Shown here piece by piece: positions 63,912 to 64,000 of a stretch of DNA of 64,000 bases (the stretch's first letter is position 1; every line of letters starts with the position of its first letter). The notes below the pieces were generated by a model. The model saw nothing but the letters and a program-made list of their open reading frames with translations, was not told the origin of the DNA and ran no database searches. The stretch lies in assembly GCA_016185275.1 (NCBI GenBank), contig JACPNX010000013.1, positions 1 to 64,000 on the forward strand, read 5' to 3'. Origin of the DNA: Actinomycetota bacterium (lineage in GTDB: Bacteria; Actinomycetota; Acidimicrobiia; Acidimicrobiales; Iamiaceae). Made by a program: the position numbers and the translations under genes.

Positions 63912-64000
63912 TTCGACCGGCGGATCACCCGCCCGGATGGCGGTCGCGGCCGTGCGCGCCGGCCTGAGCGTCGCCCGCTCCGCGGTGCGAACCTGCCCGC
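63912..64000. other. Right edge, no gene resolved
   Basis: The 89 bases before the window end carry no recognisable start or promoter. They are upstream of the amine oxidase gene. Confidence 0.4.

Overview
The window is high-GC DNA (G/C-rich third codon positions, many GTG/TTG starts, nested ATGA/GTGA overlaps) from an actinobacterium. An F420-type luciferase-like oxidoreductase, Ku, acyl-ACP desaturase, GlgX and a GT2/HAD heptose-glycan operon suggest a soil or aquatic actinobacterium, perhaps of the Acidimicrobiia. That placement is inference.

Left edge (1-1950): the end of a secreted-protein/lipoprotein gene pair, then a small ABM-like protein and a MarR regulator behind a TTGACA promoter overlapped by a 26-bp palindrome.

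Genomic island (about 2059-29537): an 18-bp copy of the 3' end of tRNA-Arg(CCT) lies at 2059-2076 and the intact tRNA at 29516-29591, with a frameshifted tyrosine integrase next to the tRNA. This is classic attL/attR geometry for a 27.5-kb island. It is less GC-extreme than the right half and holds an IS5-type insertion, relaxase debris, an IS256 scrap, at least three further integrase relics and many defence-like genes. Its core is 5913-15714: a P-loop GTPase-like protein with an integrase-like N-terminus, a 1348-aa Eco57I/PglX-type adenine methyltransferase, and a PLD-SNF2 helicase overlapping it by 4 bp. Other cargo includes a DUF234 ATPase, an APH-type kinase, two nuclease-like orphans, Fic, a UDG-like protein, a nucleotidyltransferase/HEPN pair, a second HEPN protein, a GIY-YIG protein with a DUF898-like membrane protein, and a three-gene TIGR04255 operon.

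Right of the tRNA (29941-34176): two more copies of the gene pair seen at the left edge, a threonine-rich lipoprotein overlapping a glycine-rich PKD-like secreted protein by exactly 16 bp in all three copies. A Schlafen-type AlbA_2 protein lies between these two copies, and one partner gene is cut short.

Chromosomal backbone (34.6-64 kb): an O-methyltransferase, a PAS-PAS-GAF-SpoIIE phosphatase, an acyl-CoA ligase, HrpB, GlgX, an ArfB-like factor, a desaturase behind a TetR-type palindrome, an aldehyde dehydrogenase, a PAP2 phosphatase and an F420 oxidoreductase. Then comes a tightly overlapping nucleotide-heptose/glycosyltransferase operon (49.4-58.3 kb): GT2 (truncated), HAD phosphatase, GT9, two GT4-like enzymes, GmhA-like isomerase, HldE-like kinase/nucleotidyltransferase, SDR and GT9. 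The window ends with Ku, a RecQ helicase, two small uncharacterised proteins and a flavin amine oxidase.
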